Source: Mycobacterium alsense (GTDB lineage Bacteria > Actinomycetota > Actinomycetes > Mycobacteriales > Mycobacteriaceae). From it: a stretch of 56,108 bases of DNA. A program made the translations under genes and the position numbers. The notes below the pieces were generated by a model. It saw nothing but the letters and a program-made list of their open reading frames with translations. It was not told the DNA's origin and did not search any database. Position 1 is the stretch's first letter. Every line of letters starts with the position of its first letter. Positions 23,637 through 32,051 of this stretch are shown in pieces. The stretch spans positions 1 to 56,108 of the forward strand of contig NZ_MVHD01000036.1 of assembly GCF_002086635.1 (NCBI RefSeq), written 5' to 3'.

Positions 23637-24269
23637 GTGCCGACAAGCACCGACGCCAAGGCTGACGCGACCCGGACCAGGCGCTGCGACACGCGCACCA
23701 AGATGCTGGTCAGCGCCGCCCAGGTGATGCGCGAACGCGGCGCGGCCGGCGTGACCATCGACGAGGTGCTCGCCCGCAGCGGCGCCCCGCGCGGCTCGGT
23801 CTACTACCACTTTCCGCACGGGCGCAACCAAATCCTGACCGAGGCGCTGCGCTACTCGGGCGACTCGATCACCACCATGATCGACGACGCCGCCGGTTGG
23901 GGCGCCCGGGCGCTGCTGCGCGAGTTCGTCACCTTCTGGGAGCGCCTGCTGACCGACGGCGACTTCGCCGCCGGATGCCCGGTGGTGGCGGCGGCGATCG
24001 GCTCGGACGACGCCGACCCCAAGCTGTCCGCCGAGGCCGGCGCCATCCTCGGCCGCTGGTGTACCGCGCTGACCCGCGCCTTCTCCAACGACGGTTTCGA
24101 CGACGCCGACGCCGCCTCGCTGGCGGTGATGTCCATCGCCGCGCTGGAGGGCGCCGTCGTGCTGTCCCGCTCCACCCGCAGCACCGACCCGCTGCGCCAG
24201 GTGGGCGAGCAACTCGAATTCCTCATCAAGGCAAGGGAATTCGTCATCCGCAACGGGATTCCCGGCTAG
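23637..24269 (+). CDS. TetR/AcrR-family regulator
   Basis: A 210-aa protein with an N-terminal helix-turn-helix domain (residues about 20-70; VTIDEVLARSGAPRGSVYYHF) and a helical ligand domain with the AGCPVVAAA stretch typical of the LmrA/YxaF-like TetR subgroup (ligand domain TetR_C_33-type, from memory). GTG 23637 follows GGGAGGT by 7 nt. It is cotranscribed with the 43-aa gene behind a promoter covered by TATGC-N6-GCATA operators, so it is probably autoregulatory. No obvious efflux pump or catabolic target sits downstream; the next genes are PE_PGRS. Confidence 0.85.
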   Translation: MPTSTDAKADATRTRRCDTRTKMLVSAAQVMRERGAAGVTIDEVLARSGAPRGSVYYHFPHGRNQILTEALRYSGDSITTMIDDAAGWGARALLREFVTFWERLLTDGDFAAGCPVVAAAIGSDDADPKLSAEAGAILGRWCTALTRAFSNDGFDDADAASLAVMSIAALEGAVVLSRSTRSTDPLRQVGEQLEFLIKAREFVIRNGIPG

Positions 24270-24271
24270 GG

Positions 24272-24370
24272 CCCCGTCCCCTCGCCGTTCGTTACCCGCT
24301 CCCTCGCCTCTCGCTGCTTTTCCCCTCCCTTTTCCGCCTTTTTCCGCCCTTTTCGTGCCCCCGCACCGTC
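24272..24370. other. Polypyrimidine-rich tract upstream of the PE_PGRS array
   Basis: About 100 nt of the plus strand are almost entirely C and T, with repeated blocks of TTTTCCGCC. No gene, hairpin or operator is visible. It lies between the TetR stop and the first PE_PGRS start (24492), so it may be transcribed 5' leader or a termination zone. Confidence 0.5.
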
Positions 24371-24491
24371 CGGCAAAAGGTTTCGCTAAACCCGGCGACA
24401 CGGCGGGACAACGCGCTACGATCTGGCCTTAACGCAAGCTCGATGATCGCTTTGTCCCGGCGAGCGAGCCCATAGTTCGCCGGAGGTAGCG

Positions 24492-25940
24492 ATGTCATTC
24501 GTGATCGCACAGCCCGACCTGGTGACGGTGGCCGCCACCGACCTGGCGCGGATCGGTTCCACGCTGACCCAGGCGAATTCGGTCGCGGCGGCCCAGACCA
24601 CCCAGGTGCTGGCCGCCGCCGCCGACGAGGTGTCGGCGGCGGTCGCGGCCCTGTTTGCCGCTCATGGTCAGGGGTATCAGGCGCTCGGCGCCCAGGTGGC
24701 GGCGTTTCACGAGCAATTCGTCCAGGCGCTCAACGCCGGCGCGGGCGCCTATGCCGGCGCCGAGGCGGCCAACGCCGCGGCGGTGGCCAACCCCTGGCAG
24801 GCCCTGCAGCAGCAAGTGCTGGGCGCGATCAACACGCCCACCGAACTGTTGTTGGGCCGACCGCTGATCGGCAACGGCGCCGACGGGCTGCCCGGGACCG
24901 GGCAGAACGGCGGGGCCGGCGGGCTGTTGTGGGGCAACGGCGGCAACGGCGGGACGGGCAAGCCGGCGACCGGCGCCGGGCCCGGAGGGCCGGGCGGCAA
25001 CGGCGGGCCCGCCGGGCTGTTCGGAAACGGCGGCGCGGGAGGGGCCGGCGGGCAGGCCGTCGGCTTCCAGTCCGCCGGCCCCGGTGGGGCCGGCGGCACC
25101 GGCGGACTGCTGTTCGGCAACGGGGGGCCTGGCGGCGTCGGCGGGTTTGCCCTGTCCCCCACCACGGGAGGCACCGGCGGCCGCGGCGGGGACGCCATCG
25201 GGTTGTTCGGCAACGGCGGCGCCGGTGGTGACGGCGGTTCCGGTCAGCTCGGCGATATGCAGAACAGCGTTGCCGGCGCGGGCGGCCAGGGCGGCCACGG
25301 CGGAATGCTGCACGGCGACGGCGGCCGCGGCGGCAACGCCGGATTCGCCACGCGCGGCAACTTCGGCGGCAACGGCGGCGCCGGCGGGATGCTGAGCGGC
25401 AACGGCGGCGCCGGCGGCAACAGCACGGGCGGCAAGGTGGGCGGCGCCGGCGGAGCCGCCGGCTTCATCGGCGACGGCGGCGCCGGCGGAGCGGGTGGTC
25501 CCGCCGACCAGACCCTCCTTTTCGAAAACGGCGGCGACGGTGGCAGCGGTGGAGCCGGCGGAACCTTCTGGGGCAACGGCGGTCACGGTGGCATGGGCGG
25601 GCAATCCTCCTACGGGAATGGCGGCCAGGGGGGCGCGGGCGGCAACGCCGTTGGATTCTTCGGCAACGGCGGCGACGGCGGGGGCGGCGCCCAGGGTTTC
25701 GGCAAGGGCGGTTTCGGCGGCCAGGGCGGCAACGGCGGCGTCATCGGCGGCGGCGGCCGGGGTGGCGACGCCGGGGTGGGCACCACCTTCGGCGGATCGG
25801 TGGGCGGGAACGGCGGCAACGCCCAGCTGATCGGCAATGGCGGGGCCGGCGGCACCGGCTACCTCGGGGCGGGCGGGATCGGTGGCGCCGGAGGGCTCTT
25901 GCTCGGCGTGCCCGGCGCCGACGGGCGCCAGGGGCCCTGA
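24492..25940 (+). CDS. PE_PGRS family protein, copy 1 of 4
   Basis: A 482-aa protein. The PE domain (residues 1 to about 95; MSFVIAQPDLVTVAATDLA) is followed by the linker INTPTELLLGRPLIGNG and then about 350 residues of Gly-Gly-Ala/Gly-Asn-Gly repeats. It ends in a conserved tail GGLLLGVPGADGRQGP. PE_PGRS proteins are exported by ESX-5 to the cell surface or medium. A GGAGG precedes the ATG. It is the first of four tandem paralogs on the same strand. The open frames antisense to the repeats (Pro-rich) are artefacts of the GC-rich repeat. Confidence 0.92.
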   Translation: MSFVIAQPDLVTVAATDLARIGSTLTQANSVAAAQTTQVLAAAADEVSAAVAALFAAHGQGYQALGAQVAAFHEQFVQALNAGAGAYAGAEAANAAAVANPWQALQQQVLGAINTPTELLLGRPLIGNGADGLPGTGQNGGAGGLLWGNGGNGGTGKPATGAGPGGPGGNGGPAGLFGNGGAGGAGGQAVGFQSAGPGGAGGTGGLLFGNGGPGGVGGFALSPTTGGTGGRGGDAIGLFGNGGAGGDGGSGQLGDMQNSVAGAGGQGGHGGMLHGDGGRGGNAGFATRGNFGGNGGAGGMLSGNGGAGGNSTGGKVGGAGGAAGFIGDGGAGGAGGPADQTLLFENGGDGGSGGAGGTFWGNGGHGGMGGQSSYGNGGQGGAGGNAVGFFGNGGDGGGGAQGFGKGGFGGQGGNGGVIGGGGRGGDAGVGTTFGGSVGGNGGNAQLIGNGGAGGTGYLGAGGIGGAGGLLLGVPGADGRQGP

Positions 25941-25982
25941 TCTGCGCTCGCTAACTGGCTAACCGGCTAACTGGAGGTGGAA

Positions 25983-27398
25983 ATGTCTTTCCTGATCACA
26001 CAACCCGACGTGGTGTCGGTGGCCGCCACGAATCTTGCCGGCATCGGTTCGACGCTCAGCCAGGCCAACTCGGCCGCGGCGGCCCAGACCACCGAGCTAC
26101 TGGCGGCCGGCGCCGACGAGGTGTCGGCGGCGGTGGCCGCGGTCTTCGGTGCGCACGCCCAGGGCTATCAGGCCGTGAGCGCCCAGGTGGCGGCGTTTCA
26201 TCAACAGTTCGTCCAGGCGCTGAACGCGGGCGCGGGCGCCTACGCGGGCGCCGAGGCGGCCAACGCCGCGGCCACGGCCAACCCGTGGCAGGTCGTGCAG
26301 CAGGACGTGCTCAACGCGATCAACACACCGACTGAGCTGCTGTTGGGTCGCCCGCTGATCGGCGACGGCGCCAACGGGATCGCGGGCACCGGCCAAAACG
26401 GCGGGGCCGGCGGATTGCTGTGGGGCAACGGCGGCAACGGCGGATCCGGCGCGCCGAACTCGTCCGGTGGTAACGGCGGGGCGGCCGGGTTGTTCGGCAA
26501 CGGCGGTGCGGGTGGGGCGGGCGGCCTGAGCGTGACCAACTCGGTGGCGGCCGGCAGGGGCGGCGCCGGGGGCGCCGGCGGACTGCTGTGGGGCAACGGC
26601 GGCCCGGGCGGCGCGGGCGGTGTCTACAACGGCGCCACCGTCGGCGCGGCCGGCGCCGGGGGGGTGGGCGGCGACGCGATCGGGTTGTTCGGCGACGGCG
26701 GGGCCGGTGGCGCCGGTGGCATAGCTGTCGGTGGCTTGGTGGGCGGCGCCGGGTCCGGCGGGCACGGCGGTCACGGCGGCCTGCTGAACGGCAACGGCGG
26801 CGCCGGCGGCGCCGCGGGAACGCAGGGCTCCTTCCCCGGTGTCGGCGGCGATGGCGGCGCCGGCGGGCTGCTCAGCGGCAATGGCGGCGACGGCGGCGCC
26901 GGCTTCGGCAAAGGCGCCGGCCACGGTGGAAATGCGGGCCTGATCGGGAACGGCGGCGCCGGTGGGGCCGGCGGGGCCGGCGGGGACGGCGGCGCCGGCG
27001 GCAGCGGCGGCACGTTGTTCGGCGACGGCGGGCGCGGCGGCAACGGCGGGTCGTCCACCTTCAGCAGTGGCGGCGACGGCGGCGCCGGAGGCAGCGCCAT
27101 CGGGCTGTTCGGCAACGGCGGGGCCGGCGGCACCGGTGGCGAGAGCGGCTTGGCCGCCGGCAACGGCGGTCAGGGCGGGCACGGCGGCAACGGCGCCGTC
27201 TTCGGCAGCGGCGGCAGCGGCGGCGACGGCGGGTCCAGCCCGAACAAGGGCAGCGGCGGCGACGGTGGCAGCGCGCAATTCGTCGGCAACGGCGGCGCGG
27301 GCGGCAGCAGCGTCGGCGTCGGCGCGACGATCGGGCTCGGCGGCAACGGCGGGTTGATACTCGGAATCCCCGGAGCGAACGGGCACGCCGGTCCCTAG
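25983..27398 (+). CDS. PE_PGRS family protein, copy 2 of 4
   Basis: A 471-aa protein with the same layout: PE domain (MSFLITQPDVVSVAATNLA), GRPLIGDG linker, a PGRS region, and the tail GGLILGIPGANGHAGP. It begins 42 bp after copy 1 with a GGAGG 7 nt upstream; ATG 25983 is used rather than the in-frame ATG 25977. The PE domain is very similar to copies 1 and 3 while the repeat region differs in register, consistent with duplication followed by repeat turnover. Confidence 0.92.
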   Translation: MSFLITQPDVVSVAATNLAGIGSTLSQANSAAAAQTTELLAAGADEVSAAVAAVFGAHAQGYQAVSAQVAAFHQQFVQALNAGAGAYAGAEAANAAATANPWQVVQQDVLNAINTPTELLLGRPLIGDGANGIAGTGQNGGAGGLLWGNGGNGGSGAPNSSGGNGGAAGLFGNGGAGGAGGLSVTNSVAAGRGGAGGAGGLLWGNGGPGGAGGVYNGATVGAAGAGGVGGDAIGLFGDGGAGGAGGIAVGGLVGGAGSGGHGGHGGLLNGNGGAGGAAGTQGSFPGVGGDGGAGGLLSGNGGDGGAGFGKGAGHGGNAGLIGNGGAGGAGGAGGDGGAGGSGGTLFGDGGRGGNGGSSTFSSGGDGGAGGSAIGLFGNGGAGGTGGESGLAAGNGGQGGHGGNGAVFGSGGSGGDGGSSPNKGSGGDGGSAQFVGNGGAGGSSVGVGATIGLGGNGGLILGIPGANGHAGP

Positions 27399-27451
27399 CC
27401 GCCGCCGCACCGCATTGCTCCTTACGGTAAAGCGACTGGTGGAGGTATGAA

Positions 27452-28882
27452 TTGTCTTTCCTGATTGCGCGACCCGACGTGGTGTCGGTGGCCGCCGCGG
27501 ATCTGACGAACCTCGGTTCGGCGCTCAGCCAAGCTAATTCGGCGGCGGCGGCGCGGACCACACAGATGCTGGCCGCGGGCGCCGACGAGGTGTCGGAAGT
27601 GGTTGCGGTCCTGTTTGCCGCTCACGGTCAGGGATATCAGGCCCTCAGCGCCCAAGTGGCAAGTTTTCACGACCAATTCGTGCAGACGTTGAACGCGGCG
27701 GCGGCGGCATATGCCGGCACAGAGGCGGCCAACGCCGCGGCGGCGGCCAACCCCTGGCAGGCCGTGCAGCAGGACGTGCTCAACGCCATCAACACGCCCA
27801 CCGAGCTGCTGTTGGGCCGCCCGCTGATCGGTAACGGCGCCAACGGCGCGCCCGGCACCGGCCAGAACGGGGGCGCCGGCGGGATCCTGTGGGGCAACGG
27901 CGGGAACGGCGGGTCCGGCGCGGCGAACCAACCCGGCGGCAACGGCGGGCCGGCGGGCCTGATCGGCAACGGCGGCGCGGGCGGGGCGGGAGGTCTGAGC
28001 ACCACCGCCGGAGTTCCCGCCGGCAACGGCGGCGCCGGCGGGAGCGGCGGGCTGCTGTGGGGTGACGGCGGCCGGGGCGGCACGGGTGGCGCTTACAACG
28101 CCGCCTCCTTCCTCAATATGTCGGGCAATGGCGGCGCGGGCGGCGACGCGATCGGGTTGTTCGGCAATGGCGGCGCCGGCGGCACCGGCGGCGTGTCGTC
28201 CCAGGTCAACGTGACGTCCGGGAACGGTGGTCACGGTGGCCACGGCGGGCTGTTGAACGGCACAGGCGGCGCAGGCGGGAACGCCGGCAGCGGCCCCGGT
28301 CAAATTGGATCCCTCATCGGCGCCGGCGGAGACGGCGGCAACGGAGGCCTGCTCAGCGGCGATGGCGGGGCCGGCGGCGCCGGCCAGGGCCTGAAGGCCG
28401 GCAACGGCGGCAACGCCGGCCTGATCGGCCATGGCGGCGCCGGCGGGGTCGGCGCATTCGGCGGTCCCGGCGGCGATGGGGGCAACGGCGGCACTTTGTG
28501 GGGCGACGGTGGTCGCGGCGGCGACGGGGGGCAGGCCACCGGAGTCGGTTTCGGCGGCAAGGGCGGCGCCGGCGGCAGCGCCATCGGCCTGGTCGGCAAC
28601 GGCGGGGACGGCGGCAACGGGGGCCAGAGCGTCACCGCCGCGTTCAACGGCGGTCAGGGCGGGCGCGGTGGTAACTCCGCGGTCTTCGGCAACGGCGGCA
28701 ACGGGGGCGACGGCGGTGCCAGCCTGAACAAGGCCTTCGGCGGCGACGGCGGGAACGCGCAACTCGTCGGCAACGGCGGCGCCGGCGGCAACAGCGCCGG
28801 GGTCGGCGGAATTCCCGGCGCGGGCGGCGCCGGCGGGCTGCTGCTCGGGGTGCCCGGACCCGACGGGCAGGCCGGCCCCTAA
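27452..28882 (+). CDS. PE_PGRS family protein, copy 3 of 4 (TTG start)
   Basis: A 476-aa protein. The PE domain begins MSFLIARPDVVSVAA from TTG 27452, with GGAGG about 7 nt upstream. The only nearby ATG (27447) is out of frame, so a TTG start is required unless there is a sequence error. Linker GRPLIGNG, PGRS region, tail GGLLLGVPGPDGQAGP. It is 53 bp after copy 2. A weak start could lower its output relative to its siblings. Confidence 0.9.
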   Translation: MSFLIARPDVVSVAAADLTNLGSALSQANSAAAARTTQMLAAGADEVSEVVAVLFAAHGQGYQALSAQVASFHDQFVQTLNAAAAAYAGTEAANAAAAANPWQAVQQDVLNAINTPTELLLGRPLIGNGANGAPGTGQNGGAGGILWGNGGNGGSGAANQPGGNGGPAGLIGNGGAGGAGGLSTTAGVPAGNGGAGGSGGLLWGDGGRGGTGGAYNAASFLNMSGNGGAGGDAIGLFGNGGAGGTGGVSSQVNVTSGNGGHGGHGGLLNGTGGAGGNAGSGPGQIGSLIGAGGDGGNGGLLSGDGGAGGAGQGLKAGNGGNAGLIGHGGAGGVGAFGGPGGDGGNGGTLWGDGGRGGDGGQATGVGFGGKGGAGGSAIGLVGNGGDGGNGGQSVTAAFNGGQGGRGGNSAVFGNGGNGGDGGASLNKAFGGDGGNAQLVGNGGAGGNSAGVGGIPGAGGAGGLLLGVPGPDGQAGP

Positions 28883-28906
28883 CCGCCGGGCATCGGAGGT
28901 GCGGAA

Positions 28907-30166
28907 ATGTCAATTCTCGTCGCGCAACCCGACCTGCTGGCCGAGGCGGCCACGGATCTCGAGAGCATCGCTTCGGCGCTGAGCCGGGCCAACTCGGCGG
29001 CGGCCACCCGGACCACCGAGCTGATCGCCGCGGGCCGCGACGAAGTCTCGGCGGCGGTGGCCGCGGTGTTCGGCGCCCACGCCCAGGGGTACCAGGCCGT
29101 CGGCGCCCGGGCCGCGGCGTTCCACCAGCAATTCGTCGCGGCGTTGAGCGCGGGCGCGGGCGCCTATGCGGCCACCGAGGCGGCCAGCGTGTCGCCTTTG
29201 CAGATCGCCGCGCAAGACGTGCTCGACGTCATCAACACGCCCACGGAGCTGCTGCTGGGCCGCCCGCTGATCGGGAACGGGACCAACGGGGCGGCCGGGA
29301 CGGGGCAAAACGGCGGCGCCGGCGGGATCCTGTGGGGCACCGGCGGCAACGGCGGGTCCGGCGCCGCGGGCCAAAACGGCGGCAACGGCGGGCCCGCCGG
29401 GTTGTTCGGAAACGGTGGCGCCGGCGGCACCGGCGGTCAGGGCAACGTCGCCGGGAGCCCCGCGGGCACCGGCGGCATGGGCGGTAGCGGTGGCCTGCTA
29501 TGGGGTAATGGCGGCCGGGGCGGCATGGGAGGGGCCAACGACTTTATCGGCGCGAGCAGCGGGGGCACCGGCGGCGCCGGCGGTAACGCGATAGGGCTGT
29601 TCGGCAGCGGCGGCGCCGGCGGAGGCGGCGGCTTCGCCAATCAGGGCACCACCGGCTCCGGTGGGGCCGGCGGCAATGGCGGCACCGGCGGGTTGCTGTG
29701 GGGGACCGGGGGCCACGGGGGCGACGCCGGAGACGGCAACACCGGCAACGTGGGCGGTGCCGGCGGCGCGGGCGGTCAGCTGTTCGGCGATGGCGGCGAC
29801 AGCGGCAACGGCACCCAGGCCAAGAGCGGGGGCAACGGCGGGAGCGCCCACCTGATCGGAAACGGCGGCGCGGGAGGAACCGGCGGCGGCGGGTTCATCG
29901 CACCGCAGGGAGGCGGCGGCGGCGCGGGCGGCAACGGTGGGTCGCTGTTCGGCAACGGCGGTCACGGCGGCACGGGCGGGCAGTCGATCTTCAATGCCCC
30001 CGGCGCCGGGGGGCCGGGTGGCAATGCGGTGGGCCTGATCGGCAACGGCGGCGACGGCGGCGAAGGCGGCGCGAACGCCGCCGGCCCGGGCGGCCCCGGT
30101 GGCGCCGGCGGCAATGGCGGGCTCCTGTTGGGGGCCGCCGGAGCCGACGGGCCGCAAGGGCCCTAG
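28907..30166 (+). CDS. PE_PGRS family protein, copy 4 of 4
   Basis: A 419-aa protein, the shortest and most divergent copy. Its PE domain (MSILVAQPDLLAEAATDLE) lacks several residues between the helical domain and the INTPTELLLGRPLIGNG linker where the others have NAAxxANPWQ. The tail is GGLLLGAAGADGPQGP. It starts 24 bp after copy 3 with GGAGGT upstream, and ends 9 bp before the stop of the convergent 98-aa gene. It shares the conserved C-terminal signature despite divergence elsewhere. Confidence 0.92.
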   Translation: MSILVAQPDLLAEAATDLESIASALSRANSAAATRTTELIAAGRDEVSAAVAAVFGAHAQGYQAVGARAAAFHQQFVAALSAGAGAYAATEAASVSPLQIAAQDVLDVINTPTELLLGRPLIGNGTNGAAGTGQNGGAGGILWGTGGNGGSGAAGQNGGNGGPAGLFGNGGAGGTGGQGNVAGSPAGTGGMGGSGGLLWGNGGRGGMGGANDFIGASSGGTGGAGGNAIGLFGSGGAGGGGGFANQGTTGSGGAGGNGGTGGLLWGTGGHGGDAGDGNTGNVGGAGGAGGQLFGDGGDSGNGTQAKSGGNGGSAHLIGNGGAGGTGGGGFIAPQGGGGGAGGNGGSLFGNGGHGGTGGQSIFNAPGAGGPGGNAVGLIGNGGDGGEGGANAAGPGGPGGAGGNGGLLLGAAGADGPQGP

Positions 30167-30175
30167 CCGGGGCTG

Positions 30176-30472
30176 CTAGTCGCTGGCCGGCAGCGGCTTG
30201 ACCTCTTTGAGCTGAAGCTTGGTTTCGCCGACGCTGAGGCTGCCCGCGCCCGGCTTGGTCACCAGCACCTCGGCGCCGGTCTCGTCGACGTAGCGCTTGC
30301 CCATCACCGTGCCGTCGGCGAACGCCGGGTCCAACTCGCCCGACCGCTCGCCGCCGATCGGCACCATCGGCGCCCCGCCGCAGCGCAGGTCGTCGAGGCT
30401 GTCGGCGCTCCTGACCACGATGACCTGGGTGTCACACACCTGGCTGGCGAGGCGGGTTCCGTTCTTGATCAT
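30176..30472 (-). CDS. Unknown 98-aa protein coupled to FadD
   Basis: A 98-aa soluble protein beginning MIKNGTRLASQVCDTQVIVV, with a second Cys in DDLRCGGAPMVPIG and the C-terminal half GKRYVDETGAEVLVTKPG. I have the impression of a small family seen next to acyl-CoA synthetases in actinobacteria, often with more Cys residues that suggest metal binding; here only two Cys remain. Its ATG overlaps the TGA of the upstream fadD (ATGA), so translation is coupled and roughly stoichiometric. The function is unknown; it could be an accessory or acyl/CoA-linked subunit of that ligase. Confidence 0.7.
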   Translation of the reverse strand: MIKNGTRLASQVCDTQVIVVRSADSLDDLRCGGAPMVPIGGERSGELDPAFADGTVMGKRYVDETGAEVLVTKPGAGSLSVGETKLQLKEVKPLPASD

Positions 30473-31983
30473 GCACTCATCCCTTTTAGCGTCTTGGCTA
30501 GCTCGTCGATGATCTCCCGGCGAAGTACCTTGCCGGTGGGGGTCGTTGGCAGCTCGTCGCGGAACACTACCCGGTCGGGGGTGCGCGACCCGCGCAAGCT
30601 CTTGCGGACATGTTCGCGCAGTTCCTCCGGGTCCGGATCGATGCCCGCGGCCGGCACCACCACCGCGACGATCGCCTGGCCCCATTGGGCATCCTCGACG
30701 CCGACCACGGCGACGTCGCGGACGTGCGAGTGCTCGATGAGCACCTCCTCCAGCTCCGCGGGCGCGATGTTCTCGCCGCCGCGGATGATGGTGTCGTCGC
30801 TGCGTCCGGAGATGAACAGGTAGCCGTCCTCGTCGAGTAGGGCGATGTCCCGGGTCGGAAACCAGCCCTCCTCGTCGAGCACCGAGCCGATCCCGGTGTA
30901 GCGCCCCGACACCTGCTCGCCGCGCACGAACAGCTCGCCGGTTTCGCCCGGCCCGAGCACCCCGCCGCGCTCGTCGCGGATCTGCAGCTCGATGCCCGGC
31001 ACCGGCCGCCCCACCGATCCCAGCCGCTTGGCCACGTGGGGCGCCGACGCCGACTGCGCCTCCCGGTGGTCGTCGGGCGTCAGCACCGCGATCGTCGAAC
31101 TGGTCTCGGTGAGCCCGTAGGCGTTGACGAAGCCCACGTTCGGCAGCAGCTCGAGCGCGCGCCGCACCAGCGGTAGCCCCACCTTCGAGCCGCCGTAGGC
31201 CAGGTTACGCAGCGACGGCAGCTCGTGGCCGCCCGTCTCCAGCGCGGTGACGATGCGGTCCAGCATGGTGGGCACCACCGTCGCGGTGGTCACCTTCTCG
31301 GCGTTGACCAGGCGCACCCATTCGTCGGCGTCGAAGTTGGGCAGGTACACCATCTTTCGGCCGGCGTACAGGTTCGACAGCGCGGCGCCCACCCCGGCGA
31401 TGTGATACGGCGGCACGCAGATCAGCCCGGCGTCGCTCTCGTCCGCCGACTCGAACTCGACGGTCCCCGTCACGTAGCTGGTCAGGTTGTTGTGTGAGAG
31501 TTCGACGGCCTTGGGCTGCGACGTGGTGCCCGACGTGAACAACACGATGGCAACCGATTCGGGGTCGGGAAACTCAGGGATTTCCGGCGTGGGGCCGCGG
31601 TCGCGCGCCGCCGTCAAAAACTCGTCGGACCCCAGCACCCGGTCGGTCGCGTCCCCGACCATCTCGCGGTAGCGGCCGTCGACGATCACCAGCGGTTCGG
31701 GCAGCCGCTCGATCAGCGCCCGCAGCCCGTCGGCGGACAGCCGGTAGTTGAGCGGGGTGAAGGCCAGACCGGCGCGCGCGGAGGCGAAGATCAGCGCGGG
31801 CAGCATCGCGCCGCCGGTGCCGACGTAGGCCACGTGCTTGGCGCCCGATGCCGCGATGACGCCGGCGCCGCCGTCGGCCAGATCGCTGAGCCCCTGGGCC
31901 GTCAACCGCAAATCGCCGTCGACGACGGCGGTGCGGTCGGGGTTGCTCGACGCAGCCATCTCGAGCAGCAGCGAAATGCTCAT
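30469..31983 (-). CDS. Acyl-CoA synthetase (FadD-type ANL ligase)
   Basis: A 504-aa adenylate-forming ligase: ATP loop LFTSGTTSQPKAVELSHNN, NAYGLTETSS, a D-x-G turn (TRDIALLDEDGYLFISGR) and the C-terminal catalytic Lys in PTTPTGKVLRREI. It activates an unknown carboxylic acid as its CoA ester. It lies 68 bp downstream of echA1 on the same strand and overlaps the 98-aa gene, forming an echA1-fadD-unknown operon. This FadD is not part of the M. tuberculosis locus as I recall it. Confidence 0.88.
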   Translation of the reverse strand: MSISLLLEMAASSNPDRTAVVDGDLRLTAQGLSDLADGGAGVIAASGAKHVAYVGTGGAMLPALIFASARAGLAFTPLNYRLSADGLRALIERLPEPLVIVDGRYREMVGDATDRVLGSDEFLTAARDRGPTPEIPEFPDPESVAIVLFTSGTTSQPKAVELSHNNLTSYVTGTVEFESADESDAGLICVPPYHIAGVGAALSNLYAGRKMVYLPNFDADEWVRLVNAEKVTTATVVPTMLDRIVTALETGGHELPSLRNLAYGGSKVGLPLVRRALELLPNVGFVNAYGLTETSSTIAVLTPDDHREAQSASAPHVAKRLGSVGRPVPGIELQIRDERGGVLGPGETGELFVRGEQVSGRYTGIGSVLDEEGWFPTRDIALLDEDGYLFISGRSDDTIIRGGENIAPAELEEVLIEHSHVRDVAVVGVEDAQWGQAIVAVVVPAAGIDPDPEELREHVRKSLRGSRTPDRVVFRDELPTTPTGKVLRREIIDELAKTLKGMSA

Positions 31984-32051
31984 CCTCGGACTTTCTCGCC
32001 TTTACAGATCTAAGCCGTAGTGTAACCCGCGGGGGATACGGGCCCGCGGTC

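Noticed and set aside
24749..27163. Pro-rich open frames antisense to the PE_PGRS repeats
   Set aside because: Gly-Gly-Asn repeats read backwards always give Pro/Ala-rich frames; no start signals accompany them.
24900..30160. Regular short repeats that might be a CRISPR array
   Set aside because: The periodicity is in-frame GGX coding repeats within PE_PGRS genes; there are no uniform repeats with unique spacers and no cas genes.
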